From an uncultured Halieaceae bacterium (GTDB lineage: Bacteria > Pseudomonadota > Gammaproteobacteria > Pseudomonadales > Halieaceae), in NCBI GenBank assembly GCA_913052635.1, contig CAJXDE010000005.1, positions 1-42,234 on the forward strand: 42,234 nucleotides of DNA, written 5' to 3'. Positions 33,033-42,234 of the stretch are shown in pieces. The notes beneath the pieces were generated by a model. That model did not search any database and was not told the origin of the DNA. It was given only the letters and a program-made list of their open reading frames with translations. Numbering within the stretch: the stretch's first letter is position 1; each line of letters opens with the position of its first letter. A program made the position numbers and the translations under genes.

Positions 33033-35926
33033 CGGAGCGATTGCCACTGCCCTACGGCAGCCGCATCAAGCGCGATTCCCCGGTGAGCGCACGATTTGAT
33101 GGGCGCGAATTGCCCGCGTTGGAGGGCGATACCGTTGCCTCTGCCCTGGTGGTCAGCGGACAGTGGGTGATCTCGCGGTCCTTTAAGTACCACCGACCGC
33201 GGGGTCCGCTGACCATGGCGGGGCACGACGCCAACACGCTGGTGCAGACGCCGACGGCGCCCAATCGCCTTGCGGATGAGTTACCCATCGCCGATTACCC
33301 CGAGACCACGGCTCAGAACGTATCGGGCAGCTTGATGGCGGACCGTAATGCCATCATCGACTGGTTTGGTCGCTTCCTGCCCGTAGGTTTTTACTACCGC
33401 GCCTTTTATCGACCGTTCGGCGTGTGGCACTGGTGGGAGCGAATGATTCGCAAAGCAGCTGGGCTTGGTGTGGCCAATCTGTCTGCCAGCCCTCACTACC
33501 AGGACAAGCAGTATCTGTTTTGCGATGTGGCGGTGGTCGGTGCGGGCCCTGCTGGTCTCAGTGTTGCGCTAAAGGCGGCGGAGGGCGGTGCCTTGGTCTT
33601 GCTCATCGATGAACAGCCCGAGTTAGGCGGCTCCCTGACGTATCATCGCTTTTCCATCGATAGTGATGCCGTGCGAAGCGAGGCGGCGACCCTCATCGCT
33701 AACGTTGCATCGCATCCCCGTATCAAAGTGCTCACCCATGCCCTCTGTAACGGCTGGTTTACCGATCATTATTTGCCCGTGATCCAAGGCGATCGCCTAT
33801 TCAAGGTGCGTGCCAAAAGTTGTGTGTTGGCAACAGGCAGCAGTGAGCAGCACGTGGTCTTTCGCAACAACGATCTCCCTGGAGTGTTGCTCTGTAGTGC
33901 GCTTGAGCGCCTGCTCAACCATTATGCGGTGGCGCCTCAGGGAGAGCTGGTGGTGCTTGCGGGGAATGACCCGGCCTGGATGACCGCGCTCACGGCGGCA
34001 GAGGCGGGCATGTCTGTGGCGGCAGTGGTAGACCTTCGTGAGGTGCCGGACGACAAGGGGTTGCTAGCTGAGGCGATTGCGCGGGGCATCACGGTCCACA
34101 TGGGTGCCACGGTTTACACCGCGCGGCGTGGTGCGAGGAGTCAGTCTCTGTGTGGTGTTGATATTCATCGCATCGACACTCAGGGCGAAGTGGGTGAGTT
34201 AATCGCGCAAACGGATTGCGCAGTTCTGGCCATGAGTGCGGGCTTTATGCCGTCATACCAGCTGGCGTGTCAGGCCGGGGCAAAACTCGACTATGACGAC
34301 GACCGCGCGGCCTTTACCTTGAGCGGACTTCCCGCAGGCCTATTTTTGGCCGGCAGCGTGAACAGCACTCACTCGATGGATGCGGTGTTAGCCGATGGCC
34401 GCAACGCGGCGCGCGCCGCCCTGCGTTTCATTGATATGACCGCCGACGAAGATGAGCTCGTTGCCTGCGCCGCGCAGGTCAATCACCCCTGGCCCATCTT
34501 CCATCATCCAAAGGGCAGGGAATTCGTCGATTTCGACGAGGACCTGCAAATCAAAGACATCGTGAACGCGACGCGGCTGGGTTACCGTGATGTGCAGCTA
34601 GTGAAACGTTACTCGACGGTTGGGATGGGTCCCTCGCAGGGCCGCCATTCTGCGCTACCGACCGCGCGCTTGGTGGCAAAAGCCACTGATCGTACGGTGA
34701 GTGAAACCGGCGTCACCACGGCGCGACCTCCGGTCAAACCCGAGGCGCTGGGCCACATAGCCGGCCGACGATTCCACCCCCATCGGCATACGGCGATTGC
34801 GGATCGGCACGACACTGCGGGGGCGCAGTGGATGCCTGCGGGCCTCTGGGGGCGACCCGCATTCTATGGTGAGCCCGATGACAAGCTGGGCTGTGTGGCT
34901 GAGGAGGTCACGGTGGTGAGGACCGGCGTCGGTGTCATTGACGTCAGCACTTTGGGTGGTATCGAGCTTCGTGGTCCCGACGCCGCCGAGTTTATGAATC
35001 GCTTTTACACCTATGGGTTCCTAAAGCAACCTGTGGGACGCACCCGCTACGCCGTATTGGTCAGTGAGCAAGGTGTTGTTATCGACGATGGCGTCGCCGC
35101 GCGCCTCGCAGAGGATCATTTTTACGTCACCGCGACCACGGGCGGGGTCGACCGGGTGTATCGCGAGATGCTGCGCTGGAACGCCCAATGGCGGTTATCT
35201 GTAGATATTGCCAACGTCACGGCGGCCTTCTCGGCCATCAACATCGCAGGGCCAAATTCCCGCGCGGTGCTCGAGGCATTGGGCTGTTCGATTGATCTCA
35301 GTGCCGACGCCTTTCCCTATCTCGGTTGCAGAGAGGGCGATGTGGCGGGTATTCCCGTGCGTTTGATGCGGGTCGGGTTTTTGGGGGAGCTGGGCTACGA
35401 GCTCCACGGGCCGAGCCTGGGCGCCGCCGCTTTGTGGGATGCTGTTTTAGAGGCGGGTGCGCAATGGCATATCAAACCCTTTGGTGTGGAGGCGCAGCGT
35501 CTCCTGCGGCTAGAGAAGGGCCACATCATTGTGGGGCAGGATACCGATGGCATGACACACCCGGGTGAGGTGGGGCTGGACTGGGCGATGAATCGCAGCA
35601 AGCCCGATTTTGTGGGGCGTCGCTCGGTGGATATTCTTGCGGCTTCCGCGCCTATTCGGCAGCTGGTCGGGTTCTCCCTGGACCTCGAGGCACCCAGGCC
35701 ATTGGAAGGGCACCTGGTGATAAAAGATGGGGATATTGTGGGAAACGTCACCTCCTGCGAGATCTCGCCCACGCTGAATCAGATCATCGGGCTAGCTTAT
35801 GCGCACCCCGATGATGCGGGCCCCGGTGACCGCATTGCGATACGCACCGAGGGCGGTGTGCTGGTGCAGGCACGTGTTGAGGCGTTGCCGTTTTACGACC
35901 CCGACAACGCGAGGCAAGCGTTGTGA
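33029..35926 (+). CDS. soxA: Sarcosine oxidase subunit alpha
   Basis: 965 aa; N-terminal FDGRELPALEGDTVASALVVSG...SRSFKYHRPRG, VAVVGAGPAGLSVALKAAEGGALVLLIDEQPELGGSL, C-terminal GcvT-like folate domain (GMTHPGEVGLDWAMNRSKPDFVGRRS). Confidence 0.96.
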   Translation: MTERLPLPYGSRIKRDSPVSARFDGRELPALEGDTVASALVVSGQWVISRSFKYHRPRGPLTMAGHDANTLVQTPTAPNRLADELPIADYPETTAQNVSGSLMADRNAIIDWFGRFLPVGFYYRAFYRPFGVWHWWERMIRKAAGLGVANLSASPHYQDKQYLFCDVAVVGAGPAGLSVALKAAEGGALVLLIDEQPELGGSLTYHRFSIDSDAVRSEAATLIANVASHPRIKVLTHALCNGWFTDHYLPVIQGDRLFKVRAKSCVLATGSSEQHVVFRNNDLPGVLLCSALERLLNHYAVAPQGELVVLAGNDPAWMTALTAAEAGMSVAAVVDLREVPDDKGLLAEAIARGITVHMGATVYTARRGARSQSLCGVDIHRIDTQGEVGELIAQTDCAVLAMSAGFMPSYQLACQAGAKLDYDDDRAAFTLSGLPAGLFLAGSVNSTHSMDAVLADGRNAARAALRFIDMTADEDELVACAAQVNHPWPIFHHPKGREFVDFDEDLQIKDIVNATRLGYRDVQLVKRYSTVGMGPSQGRHSALPTARLVAKATDRTVSETGVTTARPPVKPEALGHIAGRRFHPHRHTAIADRHDTAGAQWMPAGLWGRPAFYGEPDDKLGCVAEEVTVVRTGVGVIDVSTLGGIELRGPDAAEFMNRFYTYGFLKQPVGRTRYAVLVSEQGVVIDDGVAARLAEDHFYVTATTGGVDRVYREMLRWNAQWRLSVDIANVTAAFSAINIAGPNSRAVLEALGCSIDLSADAFPYLGCREGDVAGIPVRLMRVGFLGELGYELHGPSLGAAALWDAVLEAGAQWHIKPFGVEAQRLLRLEKGHIIVGQDTDGMTHPGEVGLDWAMNRSKPDFVGRRSVDILAASAPIRQLVGFSLDLEAPRPLEGHLVIKDGDIVGNVTSCEISPTLNQIIGLAYAHPDDAGPGDRIAIRTEGGVLVQARVEALPFYDPDNARQAL

Positions 35927-36480
35927 GCCTGCGTAGCCCGCTTGAAGGATGCCAAGTGATCGAAGGACTCGGTGGATTGCTACTGCGTGATGTATCGCTC
36001 GCGCGTCGAGAGGGTGTGCGGGGCGCTGGTGCCCGGGAGTGGTTATTGAGTCAGGGACACACTTTGCCGGATGCGCCAAACCAGATTGTTGCCAGCGGCG
36101 AGTCAGGCTTTGTGATGTCACTGAGTCATCGCGAGTTCTGGCTGTTACAACCGGATAGCGAGGCCTCATCCGGCCGACCGGCATCCGAGGCCGTCGCGGC
36201 GGGTGTGTGGCCGCTGTATTGCCAGCACAGTCATGCGTGGCTGCAGTTGGGAGGAGAGCCACGGGCCGGGGTCATGGCAAAGCAGTGCAGCGTGGACCTC
36301 TCAGAGGCGGCCTTTCCGCCGGGCAGCGTCGCCCAGACGCAGGTGGCCCGGGTGTCGGTGATTATCGCCGCTCATCAGGATGAAAACGATCAACCCGTGT
36401 TTTCGATATTTGTAGATCAATCCCTCGCCCGTTACCTATGGGAGGCGATTGAAGATGCGATGGGAGAGTGGCGCGAGTAG
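35923..36480 (+). CDS. soxG: Sarcosine oxidase subunit gamma
   Basis: 185 aa directly after soxA with GTGA overlap; length and position match SoxG (sequence WPLYCQHSHAWLQLGG...DLSEAAFPPGSVAQTQVARVSVII). Confidence 0.88.
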   Translation: MSLRSPLEGCQVIEGLGGLLLRDVSLARREGVRGAGAREWLLSQGHTLPDAPNQIVASGESGFVMSLSHREFWLLQPDSEASSGRPASEAVAAGVWPLYCQHSHAWLQLGGEPRAGVMAKQCSVDLSEAAFPPGSVAQTQVARVSVIIAAHQDENDQPVFSIFVDQSLARYLWEAIEDAMGEWRE

Positions 36481-36489
36481 CGCTGCTCG

Positions 36490-37491
36490 TTAGCCGCCGG
36501 CCGCTAGCGTCTCGATTTGCTCTAACAGCGTCTCCGGCACTTCAACGCCCTCCGCTTTATGCTTCACGCGCTCAGCCCCGCGGCGCTGGCCGGGGATCCG
36601 CACGTCGTTGTCCTCAGTGAGTGCGTTGAACATCCTCTCCAGGTGAGGGACAAAGCCCTCGCCGAAAAAGGCCGGATCCATCGCGATAATGGTTTGACCG
36701 ACATTCGGGGGGCCGCCTTCGGTATTGGAGAACATCGAGGCCTCATAAGAGCAGTTGCTGCCAGTGAGCACGCCGGCCAGCACATCCACCATCAAGCCCA
36801 GACCAAAGCCTTTGGGCCCGCCTACGGGGAGTTGTGAGCCTTTGAGTCCTGCCGCCGGGTCCGTGGTGGGATTGCCGTCCGGGTCGATCGCATGGCCGGG
36901 CTCAATCTCGCGGCCCTCTGCCGCGGCGCGCACCAGATTCACTCGTGCAGTTGAGGCAGTCGCCATATCGATCACCAGTGGCTCATCACCCGCGCGAGGG
37001 GCGCCCATCGCGAAGGGGTTGGTGCCAAAGAAGGGCACCTTGCCGCCTTGGGCCGCCACGGCTTTGGAGCTATTGGCGAACATGAGCGACACCAAGCCCT
37101 CGTGCGCGAGGCGTCGCACAAACCACCCCAGCACGCCCGCCGATGAGGATTGATGAATCGACATGAGCCCCACACCCTGGGCGCGGGTTGTTTCGATGAG
37201 CCGTTTCTCGGCAATGACATAGGCGTGGTGGCAGAAGCCAAAATCGGCATCGACAACTGTGGTCGATTCCGAGGTCTTAACGATCTTCGGCGCCGCGGCT
37301 GAATTCAGCTTGCCGCAACGAAGATGCTTCAGGTACAGGTGCAGGTAGCCGAGCCCCACATTGCGGATGCCCTCAGCCTCGGCGTCCATGATCTCCTCGG
37401 CGACGATGGCCGCTTGGTCATCGCTGGCGCCCGCGCGCTTCAGCGCATCAGCGCAAAGGGATTCAATTTGATCGAGGGTGAGTACAGGCAT
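36490..37491 (-). CDS. Ldh family oxidoreductase (malate/L-lactate/ureidoglycolate dehydrogenase family, Ldh_2)
   Basis: LFANSSKAVAAQGGKVPFFGTNPFAMGAPRAGDEPLVIDMATAS...HAIDPDGNPTTDPAAGLKGSQLPVGGPKGFGLGLMVDVLAGVLTGSN. Confidence 0.92.
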   Translation of the reverse strand: MPVLTLDQIESLCADALKRAGASDDQAAIVAEEIMDAEAEGIRNVGLGYLHLYLKHLRCGKLNSAAAPKIVKTSESTTVVDADFGFCHHAYVIAEKRLIETTRAQGVGLMSIHQSSSAGVLGWFVRRLAHEGLVSLMFANSSKAVAAQGGKVPFFGTNPFAMGAPRAGDEPLVIDMATASTARVNLVRAAAEGREIEPGHAIDPDGNPTTDPAAGLKGSQLPVGGPKGFGLGLMVDVLAGVLTGSNCSYEASMFSNTEGGPPNVGQTIIAMDPAFFGEGFVPHLERMFNALTEDNDVRIPGQRRGAERVKHKAEGVEVPETLLEQIETLAAGG

Positions 37492-37583
37492 AGCGGGCTC
37501 CTTGCTTCAGCCCTGATTGTGTCAAAAACCCGCGTTACCTGCAGAAATGCTCTTGATTAGAGGCGTTATCCAGCTTCGGCTGA

Positions 37584-38438
37584 CTAAGCCTTAGCCAGCT
37601 GTTGGACCGCGTCGTAGAGATAATGCGTCAACGCTTTGCGTCCCTTTATCCCCTCCAGAGATTCATAGGCTAGGGTGTCCCCGATTGTGACGTCAAAGCG
37701 GGTGCCAAAGCGGGCCTTCGCTTCGCGAATGAGAAACGCCATGCGCAAGCATTCCGAGAGGTGGGACGCGATATGAAAGGCACGGCTGTTTTGGCCGTGA
37801 AAGAAGATCGGCACCACATTGGCGCGCGCGTCACTAATGAGTTTGGCGGCAAAGGTCGTCCAGGGCGCGTCGACGGCTCGGCCAGTGCCGAATTTCCCGG
37901 CCGTTGAGACAAATCCCGAGGGAAAAATCAGCACGGGGATATCTTCCGCCATCGCCTCTCGGGCGCGGCGCCCCATCGCTACGTTGTTTTTCATGGCGGC
38001 CCTGCTGGGCGAAAAATCCACTGGTAAAAAATGGGGCGCCAGATCCTTATCACGGCACAGCAAGGCGTTAATAAGGATGCGAAAGTCGCCTCTGACCTTT
38101 GCTGCGAGGTGACAGAGGATGGTGCCGTCCATCACGCCAAAGGGATGGTTGGCTACCATGACCAGAGGCCCGGTCGATGGGATTTTTTCTAATTGTGCGC
38201 TGTCATAGCGCACTTCGATTTTAGTCACCGCAATCGCGTCTTCAAAAAACCGAACCAGCTCAAAGGGTTGTGACTTTAACGTGTCATAAAGTCTCTGCAC
38301 GTTGCGCCGCCCGAAAAGATTTTCGATGCCCATGATCATCTGGCGAACAACCCAGGGGTCATCAGGCTGCGCATAAGTCAGAGTGGGGCGCTCTTCCAGA
38401 TAATGTCGGAAGACCGGGTCATCCAGCGAGATGGTCAT
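37584..38438 (-). CDS. Lysophospholipid (1-acylglycerol-3-phosphate) acyltransferase family protein
   Basis: GPLVMVANHPFGVMDGTILCHLAAKVRGDFRILIN (NHxxxxD-like motif), VLIFPSGFVSTAGKFG. Confidence 0.85.
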   Translation of the reverse strand: MTISLDDPVFRHYLEERPTLTYAQPDDPWVVRQMIMGIENLFGRRNVQRLYDTLKSQPFELVRFFEDAIAVTKIEVRYDSAQLEKIPSTGPLVMVANHPFGVMDGTILCHLAAKVRGDFRILINALLCRDKDLAPHFLPVDFSPSRAAMKNNVAMGRRAREAMAEDIPVLIFPSGFVSTAGKFGTGRAVDAPWTTFAAKLISDARANVVPIFFHGQNSRAFHIASHLSECLRMAFLIREAKARFGTRFDVTIGDTLAYESLEGIKGRKALTHYLYDAVQQLAKA

Positions 38439-38516
38439 GGGTTATGCCCTCTGCCAACTGTCTTGAGGATACACGCTGAGAGCGACAAATTGGTGTCAGC
38501 GGCAACACCGGTCTCT

Positions 38517-39272
38517 TTAAATCGCCGTCCAGCCACCGTCTACCGAGAACAGCATGCCGGTGACGAAGCTAGACGCATCGCTCGCCAGCCACATGGCCGC
38601 TTTAGCCACATCTTCAGGGGTGCCGAGGCGATTCATTGGATGACGGCTTGCGAGGTGCGCGCGATCTTCCTCTGGCACCGAATTCCTAAGCAGTGGCGTC
38701 TCGATAAAGCCGGGACAAATTGCATTGATGCGGATGCCAGACTCGCCATATTCCACAGCCGTATTGCGGGTAAGCCCGCCCACGGCATACTTTGAGGCTA
38801 CATATAGTCCCGCACCGGGGAAGGTGGTTTTGCTCAACGCTGAGGCCATGTTGATGATGTGTCCTGAACCCTTAGGAGACATGATCTTGAGGCTCTCGCG
38901 CATGCAGAGCCACACCCCCTTGAGATTGATGCCCATGAGTCGATCGTAGTCAACCTCGTCGGTCTCCTCTAGCGGCACCAGGGGTGAGCCGACGCCCGCA
39001 TTGTTCAGCACAATATCCAGTGACCCCAGCGCTTTCACGCTACTGGCGAAGAAGTCTGTCACGGCGTCGGCGCTTGCCACATCACACAGCTGGCCATAGT
39101 GGGTCCCGCCAATGTCGGTGAGCGCTGCCAGCGCGTCGTCTAACCGAGCCTGCTCGACGTCACAGATGGCGACATCTGCCCCGGCAGTCACAAATGCATC
39201 AGCACAGGCCAAGCCAATGCCGGCGCCTGCGCCAGTGATAAGTATTTTTTTACCTTTCAGTGACAGCTCCAT
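38517..39272 (-). CDS. Short-chain dehydrogenase/reductase (SDR)
   Basis: KKILITGAGAGIGLACADAF, LNNAGVGSP, YVASKYAV, SVDGGWTAI. Confidence 0.95.
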   Translation of the reverse strand: MELSLKGKKILITGAGAGIGLACADAFVTAGADVAICDVEQARLDDALAALTDIGGTHYGQLCDVASADAVTDFFASSVKALGSLDIVLNNAGVGSPLVPLEETDEVDYDRLMGINLKGVWLCMRESLKIMSPKGSGHIINMASALSKTTFPGAGLYVASKYAVGGLTRNTAVEYGESGIRINAICPGFIETPLLRNSVPEEDRAHLASRHPMNRLGTPEDVAKAAMWLASDASSFVTGMLFSVDGGWTAI

Positions 39273-39372
39273 GGCAGCCCCCTAATTCAATCCTGTCCAA
39301 GAGAATACTCGGGTTGCTCCCTGTGCGCTAAGTGATTAGGCAAAGACGGAGACTTCCAATTAGACTTCGCCC

Positions 39373-40332
39373 ATGCAATACGACGTGTTTAATGGCGACG
39401 CTGACGGCATCTGTGCGCTGTTGCAGTTACGGTTGGAGCAGCCACTAGTTTCGACGCGCATTACCGGCATCAAACGCGATATTGCCTTGTTGGAGAGAGT
39501 TCACGCGGAGCCGGGTGACGCCGTAACAGTGCTCGATATCTCCATGATCAAAAATAGCGACGCCCTCAGGCAGTTACTCGATAACGGCGTCGTTGTGGAC
39601 TACATTGATCATCACGCTGCCGGTGAGATCCCCGATAACCCCAATCTTACCGCTACTATTAGCGAGGCCCCTGAGGTGTGCACCGCTTTATTGGTAAATG
39701 GGCGTCTGCGCGGTGCCCGGGTGGCGTGGGCAATTACGGGTGCTTTTGGCGACAATCTGGATGAGCCCGCCCAGCGCCTTGCCGAGAAATCAGGGTTGCG
39801 GGTATCTGACGTTGCGGCGCTCAGGGAGCTTGGTATCTGCATCAACTACAACGGATATGGGCCGTCGCTGGATGACCTGCACTTTCACCCCGACGCCCTG
39901 TACGAGAGCTTGTTCGAGGCAGAGCAGCCGCAGGCGTTTCTCAATTCGTCGACCTTTCGCAAGCTTCAGCAAGGCTATCAGCAGGACCTCGCGGCGTCTG
40001 CGGACCTGAAACCCGTGGTAGAGCAGCCCGCATTCGCCGTGTATCAATTACCGAATGCGTCTTGGGCGCGGCGTGTCAGCGGGGTGTTGAGTAATGATCT
40101 GGTGCGGGCTTATCCGGGACGTGCTCACGCCGTACTGACAGAGCGCGACGACGATTCGTTTCTGGTCAGTGTGAGGGCGCCTTTTGAGCGACGCACGGGC
40201 GCCGAGGCGGTGTGTTCGCAGTTTGAAACCGGCGGGGGTCGGGAGGCGGCGGCGGGCATTAACCGCTTGCCCGCCGGTGACCTCGATCGCTTGGTGAATG
40301 CGCTTGCCGCCGAGTATAGCGGCCAGGCCTGA
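39373..40332 (+). CDS. DHH-family phosphoesterase
   Basis: MQYDVFNGDADGICALLQLRL, VVDYIDHHAAGE (DHH motif), C-terminal FETGGGREAAAGI (DHHA1-like GGG). Confidence 0.88.
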   Translation: MQYDVFNGDADGICALLQLRLEQPLVSTRITGIKRDIALLERVHAEPGDAVTVLDISMIKNSDALRQLLDNGVVVDYIDHHAAGEIPDNPNLTATISEAPEVCTALLVNGRLRGARVAWAITGAFGDNLDEPAQRLAEKSGLRVSDVAALRELGICINYNGYGPSLDDLHFHPDALYESLFEAEQPQAFLNSSTFRKLQQGYQQDLAASADLKPVVEQPAFAVYQLPNASWARRVSGVLSNDLVRAYPGRAHAVLTERDDDSFLVSVRAPFERRTGAEAVCSQFETGGGREAAAGINRLPAGDLDRLVNALAAEYSGQA

Positions 40333-40337
40333 CTGCC

Positions 40338-41960
40338 TCAGGCAGCGCTGTTGCTGAAGGCCAGCTCAGGGAAGCCGCCGTCTGCTGACTCGCGTAACTT
40401 GTCATAGTAGATATGCGCGCCACCGAAGTAGACCAGTACGCGCGGCTTTCTTTGCTCGAGGTTGGCGCCCATCATCCATGAGTTCACCTTGTCTCCCTGA
40501 GCCATCAGAGTCTGCTCGTGAATTTCGGCGGTGTGCGCTGACCACTCGTCTTCTGCCTCCTCGCTTGGCTGGAAGAGGTCATAGCCCTCTGACTCCATCT
40601 TTTGGATGCAGTCCGTGATGTAGGCCACGTTCTGCTCGATGGAGGTTGGCAGGTTGGCGAAGGGAGCCTGAGGGCCAGTAATCATGAAGAAGTTGGGATA
40701 GCCGGCAGCATAGACGCCCATGATGGACTTGGACTCTTCGTCCCACTTTTCGCGCAGGGTGTGGCCGTCGCTGCCGCGGATATCGATCGCTTCCAGCGCG
40801 CCGGTGTAGGCCTGGAAACCAGTTGCCAAGACGATGATGTCAAACTCGTAGAGGTTCTCGGTCGTCTGAATGCCGGTCTCGGTGACTTCTTCAATCGGCT
40901 CGCGATCCTTGATGTCCACAAGCTTCACGTTGTCGCGGTTAAAAGTCTCGTAGTAACCGTGATCCAGAGGCGGGCGCTTGGCAAAGAGCGGATAGCCCTT
41001 AGGCGTGAGTAGCTCAACCAATTCGGGGTCATCCACCTTCTCAGCGATCTTACTGGTGATGAAGTCAGAGGCCATTTGATTCGCCTCCGCGCTGCCTAGC
41101 AGGTCATCGAATGTCTCAAATACCCAGCGGAAGCTGCCCTTCCAGTGCTCCTCAAAAATGCGTTGCACCTCTTCCGGCGGCGTGTCGACGGCGTTGCGTC
41201 CCGGTGGTTGCTCAAAGGCCATGCCAAACATGTGGTTACGGGCTTTGGCGATGATTTCTTCGTAGTTGTCTTTGATCTCTTTTTCCCACTCGGGCGTCAT
41301 ATCTTTCTGCATGGCGGGCAGTACGAAATTCGGTGTTCGCTGGAATACCGTCACCTGCGCTGCAGTCTTGGCGACCTCTGGCAGCATTTGTACCGTGGTC
41401 GCGCCGGCGCCAATGATGCCGACGCGCTTGCCCGCCACGTTGAGGCCTTCTGGCCATCGCGAGGAGTGGAAGATCGGACCATTAAAGCGGTCTTGCCCAG
41501 CGATGTTGGGTACTACGGGCTGCGAAATCATCCCCATGGCGCTGACAAAGTATTTGGCGGTGTAGGTTTCTCCACCCTGGGTGCGGACGTTCCATAGCCC
41601 CGTCTCGTTGTCGAACTCGGCGCTCTCGACTTCGGTGCTCAGTTGGAACATGGGCCAGAGTGAAAACTTGTCCATGACGAATTTCAGATAGTTCTGTGTC
41701 TCCTCCCAGCCCGAGTAGCGTTTGCTCCAGGACCACTCTTGCAGCACCTCTTTCGAGAAGGTCAAGCAGTAGTAATAGGACTCGCTGTCAGTGGCTGCCC
41801 CGGGGTATTTGTTCCATGCCCACGTGCCGCCCACATCACTGGCTCGGTCAAATACCTTGACGTTAAAGCCGGCTTCCCGAAGGTGGTAGCTCAGCGATAT
41901 GCCGGCAAATCCCGCGCCAACGGCGATCACATCGTAGTCTGCAGAATGGTTGCTGCTCAT
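40338..41960 (-). CDS. FAD/NADPH-dependent Baeyer-Villiger-type monooxygenase (cyclohexanone monooxygenase-like)
   Basis: VGAGFAGISLSYHLREAGFNVKVFDRASDVGGTWAWNKYPGAATDSES; BVMO fingerprint FNGPIFHSSRWP (FxGxxxHxxxW[P/D]); second Rossmann GIIGAGATTVQ; start MSSNHSADYD with aggag upstream. Confidence 0.93.
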   Translation of the reverse strand: MSSNHSADYDVIAVGAGFAGISLSYHLREAGFNVKVFDRASDVGGTWAWNKYPGAATDSESYYYCLTFSKEVLQEWSWSKRYSGWEETQNYLKFVMDKFSLWPMFQLSTEVESAEFDNETGLWNVRTQGGETYTAKYFVSAMGMISQPVVPNIAGQDRFNGPIFHSSRWPEGLNVAGKRVGIIGAGATTVQMLPEVAKTAAQVTVFQRTPNFVLPAMQKDMTPEWEKEIKDNYEEIIAKARNHMFGMAFEQPPGRNAVDTPPEEVQRIFEEHWKGSFRWVFETFDDLLGSAEANQMASDFITSKIAEKVDDPELVELLTPKGYPLFAKRPPLDHGYYETFNRDNVKLVDIKDREPIEEVTETGIQTTENLYEFDIIVLATGFQAYTGALEAIDIRGSDGHTLREKWDEESKSIMGVYAAGYPNFFMITGPQAPFANLPTSIEQNVAYITDCIQKMESEGYDLFQPSEEAEDEWSAHTAEIHEQTLMAQGDKVNSWMMGANLEQRKPRVLVYFGGAHIYYDKLRESADGGFPELAFSNSAA

Positions 41961-42097
41961 AGAAATTCTCCTGCTTCCCGGAAACCCTGCCCAGAGGTCA
42001 ATGCTCCAGTACACTCTTTTTTGCTGCGACGCCTGATTTGCGCCGCTGGTTTTTCTTGTCTTCTGGCTAATGTCTCAAGCCAGTCTGCGCTAAACTT

Positions 42098-42131
42098 ACT
42101 TGCGTTAAGCAAGTCGCCGATAGCACTATCG
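42098..42131. promoter_or_regulatory. Two adjacent palindromes in the divergent intergenic region upstream of the BVMO gene
   Basis: ACTTGC-GTTAA-GCAAGT (42098-42114) and CGATAG-CA-CTATCG (42118-42131), both perfect. Confidence 0.5.
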
Positions 42132-42175
42132 CCAAGGCTCTGAACCTTGTCAACGATGACGCCACAATAGAGGTT

Positions 42176-42234
42176 ATGAATATGTCTTCCAATACAACAC
42201 CATCGATCGGAATCGTCGGTGGCACTGGTGATCT
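42176..42234 (+). CDS. Start of a Rossmann-fold gene, possibly NADPH:F420 reductase-like (truncated)
   Basis: MNMSSNTTPSIGIVGGTGDL with upstream gagg; the IGIVGGTGD start resembles F420-dependent NADP reductases, but only 19 full codons are visible. Confidence 0.4.
   Translation, partial: MNMSSNTTPSIGIVGGTGD

Noticed and set aside
34609-34815. Short antisense ORFs within soxA (also 35395-35772 and others)
   Set aside because: High-GC shadow ORFs opposite a confidently assigned gene.
1-42234. CRISPR arrays, IS elements, prophage or toxin-antitoxin pairs
   Set aside because: No regularly spaced repeats, transposase/integrase motifs, phage structural genes or toxin-antitoxin gene pairs were recognised anywhere in the window.

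Overview
The window is about 42 kb of gene-dense, moderately GC-rich chromosomal DNA. Gene content suggests a marine-type proteobacterium, possibly gammaproteobacterial; this is inferred, not proven. I saw no rRNA, CRISPR array, IS element or intact prophage. Main blocks: (1) housekeeping and stress genes: class III aminotransferase 3' end, GT4 glycosyltransferase, pspB-pspC without pspA, alpha/beta hydrolase, ppk1, WYL regulator, Bcr/CflA-like MFS. (2) A tRNA-Arg(UCG) followed by a degenerate copy of its own 3' half and an orphan polytopic membrane protein. (3) A putative catabolic island at about 10-26 kb: two Rieske oxygenase alpha subunits alternating with SnoaL/NTF2-like proteins (one with a signal peptide, one a two-domain fusion with an internal Shine-Dalgarno), a cytochrome c-PQQ dehydrogenase, AGCS and MHS-type transporters, crotonases, an arylsulfotransferase-like protein and a VOC protein. 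(4) A tightly coupled run: aldehyde dehydrogenase, M19 dipeptidase, 578-aa unknown, DUF3726/Ldh_2-like protein, possible 60-aa small ORF, then soxB-soxD-soxA-soxG (heterotetrameric sarcosine oxidase), with a convergent Ldh_2 dehydrogenase. SoxD appears to lack two of the canonical zinc-ligand cysteines. (5) Acyltransferase, SDR, DHH phosphoesterase, a Baeyer-Villiger-type monooxygenase, and the start of a possible F420/NADP reductase-like gene at the right edge. The best candidates for undescribed biology are the extended sox operon and the Rieske/SnoaL/PQQ cluster. All functional assignments come from motif recognition by eye; no database search was run.
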